From assembly GCA_903860995.1 (NCBI GenBank), contig CAIOSS010000916.1:1-8001 (forward strand): DNA of 8,001 bases, written 5' to 3'. Shown here piece after piece: positions 7,076 through 8,001 of the stretch. The notes under the pieces are model-generated. The model was not told where the DNA came from. It was given only the letters and a program-made list of their open reading frames with translations, and did no database searches. Positions within the stretch are counted from its first letter, which is position 1. Each line of letters starts with the position of its first letter. This DNA is from an uncultured delta proteobacterium. GTDB taxonomy: Bacteria > Myxococcota_A > Polyangia > Polyangiales > Ga0077539. The position numbers and the translations under genes are program-made.

Positions 7076-7918
7076 TCAGCCCGCCGTCCAGGCCTCGCTC
7101 TTCTCCCAGAGCGTGCGGGCGAGGGTCGCGTCGTCGGCGAGCGCCGCCGGCTTCTTCTCCTTGCGGTCGTCGTAGTAGCGCCCGTCGTGCTCGGCGACGT
7201 CCGGCGAGGTGGCGCACCAGAGCTGCGTGCGCGCGCCCTCCTCGTTGGTCAGCATGAAGAGCTTCATCACGTGGCGGATGCCCCACGGCACCTCGCGCCA
7301 CACGTCCGAGGCCACGCCGCCCGGGTGCAGCGCGTAGGAGCGCACGCCCGGCCCAGCCTTCCCCCGCGCGAGCTCCCTGGTAAAGAGCACGTTGCAGAGC
7401 TTGCTCACGCAGTACTCCGGGAAGCCCGTGGCGCTCGCGGTGGGCCTGCGCAGGGCCTCCCAGTCGATGCCCGGCGCGCGGTAGTGCCCGCGGCTCGCCA
7501 CGTTGACGATGCGCGCGGGGGCGGACTCCCGCAGCCGCGGCAGCAGCAGCTGCGTGAAGAGGAAGGGCCCGAGGTGGTTGGTGCCGAAGGTGAGCTCGAA
7601 GCCCTGCTTCGTGAGCCCCCGGGCGCCCGCGATGCCGGCGTTGTTCACCAGCACGTGGAGGCTCTCGCCCGACGCCAGGAAGGCCTCCGCGGCCGCGCGC
7701 ACGGACGTGAGGTCGGCCAGGTCGAGCGCCATGAACTCCGCGTCGCCCCCGGTGGCGCGGAGGGACTCGACCACGGGGCGGGTCTTCTCCTCCGAGCGCC
7801 CCGCGAGGTGGACGCGCGCGCCGCGGCGGCAGAGGTCTTCGGCGGTCACGCGGCCGAGGCCGGTGTTGGCGCCCGTGACGATCATCGTGCGGCCGGCGAG
7901 TTCGGTGGTCGGGCTCAT
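7076..7918 (-). CDS. Short-chain dehydrogenase/reductase (retinol dehydrogenase-like, NADP-preferring)
   Basis: This is a complete classical SDR of 280 residues with every hallmark present: the Rossmann glycine motif TGANTGLG (15-22), LDLAD (65-69) for adenine contact, NNAG (92-95), N114, catalytic S142 in NVASRGH, Y169-x-x-x-K173 in YCVSK, and HPGGV (198-202). R41 after the second strand (AGRS) is the usual sign of NADP(H) preference. The long insert between S142 and Y169 and the TNHLGPF segment are typical of retinol-dehydrogenase/WWOX-like SDRs, which oxidise or reduce hydrophobic alcohols and aldehydes; the substrate here cannot be fixed. It is cytosolic with no signal peptide. The ATG at 7918 places the glycine motif at the normal distance from the N-terminus. 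It is followed after 43 bases by the flippase gene on the same strand, likely in one operon. A sugar-modifying SDR seems less likely on motif grounds. Confidence 0.95.
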   Translation of the reverse strand: MSPTTELAGRTMIVTGANTGLGRVTAEDLCRRGARVHLAGRSEEKTRPVVESLRATGGDAEFMALDLADLTSVRAAAEAFLASGESLHVLVNNAGIAGARGLTKQGFELTFGTNHLGPFLFTQLLLPRLRESAPARIVNVASRGHYRAPGIDWEALRRPTASATGFPEYCVSKLCNVLFTRELARGKAGPGVRSYALHPGGVASDVWREVPWGIRHVMKLFMLTNEEGARTQLWCATSPDVAEHDGRYYDDRKEKKPAALADDATLARTLWEKSEAWTAG

Positions 7919-7930
7919 GGTTCGTTGGGT

Positions 7931-7934
7931 CTCC
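7931..7934 (-). promoter_or_regulatory. Ribosome-binding site GGAG for the dehydrogenase gene
   Basis: GGAG on the minus strand (7934-7931) is followed by 12 bases and then the ATG at 7918. The spacing is at the long end of the usable range. No in-frame start codon lies between, and the next in-frame ATG (residue 12) would cut into the first Rossmann strand, so the ATG at 7918 stands. Confidence 0.4.
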
Positions 7935-7965
7935 GGTGCTCTGTCGAAGGTGGCGCCTGGCTCGT

Positions 7966-7984
7966 CGGTGACCAGTCTGCACCG
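7966..7984. promoter_or_regulatory. Short dyad upstream of the dehydrogenase gene (weak operator candidate)
   Basis: CGGTG (7966-7970) and CACCG (7980-7984) are inverted arms separated by 9 bases, about 50 bases before the dehydrogenase start. I found no convincing -10/-35 pair in the 83 bases available, so the promoter may lie to the right of the window. The dyad could be a regulator site or chance in GC-rich DNA. Confidence 0.15.
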
Positions 7985-8001
7985 CGGTCTCCGATGGCCC
8001 C

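Noticed and set aside
6879..7982. Minus-strand open frame spanning the dehydrogenase gene and the start of the flippase gene.
   Set aside because: It is out of frame with both real genes and encodes Arg/His/Pro-rich sequence, so it is a GC-driven shadow.

Overview
The window is very GC-rich and almost fully coding. It looks like a chromosomal segment of a Myxococcota-type (former deltaproteobacterial) genome. That placement is an inference from three things: the strong G/C bias at third codon positions, a giant Ser/Thr-kinase/TPR fusion protein, and the style of the surface-polysaccharide genes. No rRNA, tRNA or marker gene in the window confirms it. There is no CRISPR array, insertion sequence, tRNA or integrase, and no stretch over 300 bases lacks a gene.

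Layout, left to right. (1) Bases 3-4565, plus strand: the 3' part of one very large gene. It encodes the end of a protein-kinase C-lobe, then a solenoid of about 14 regularly spaced 72-residue double-TPR units, then a C-terminal domain that I read as an M48 metallopeptidase fold without its zinc-binding residues. The kinase P+1 loop is also degenerate, so the protein may be a scaffold built from two inactive enzyme folds. (2) A 52-base gap holding a good sigma-70-type promoter whose -10 box lies 8 bases from the next ATG. (3) Bases 4618-5541, plus strand: a family 2 glycosyltransferase. (4) Bases 5512-7032, minus strand: a Wzx-like membrane flippase of about 14 helices, converging on the glycosyltransferase with a 30-base coding overlap. 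(5) Bases 7076-7918, minus strand: a classical short-chain dehydrogenase/reductase, 43 bases upstream of the flippase and probably cotranscribed with it. The last 83 bases are the upstream region of that gene.

Functionally, the glycosyltransferase and flippase fit a role in making and exporting a cell-surface glycan: sugar transfer onto a lipid-linked intermediate on the cytoplasmic side, then flipping across the inner membrane. They are on opposite strands, so they are not one operon. The reductase resembles retinol-dehydrogenase-like SDRs more than sugar-nucleotide enzymes, and its link to the glycan genes is only positional. The large TPR protein has its own context to the left of the window and no evident functional link to the rest.

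The most interesting material is the architecture of the large protein (degenerate kinase, 72-residue TPR supra-repeat, dead M48-like domain) and the near-leaderless promoter arrangement of the glycosyltransferase gene.
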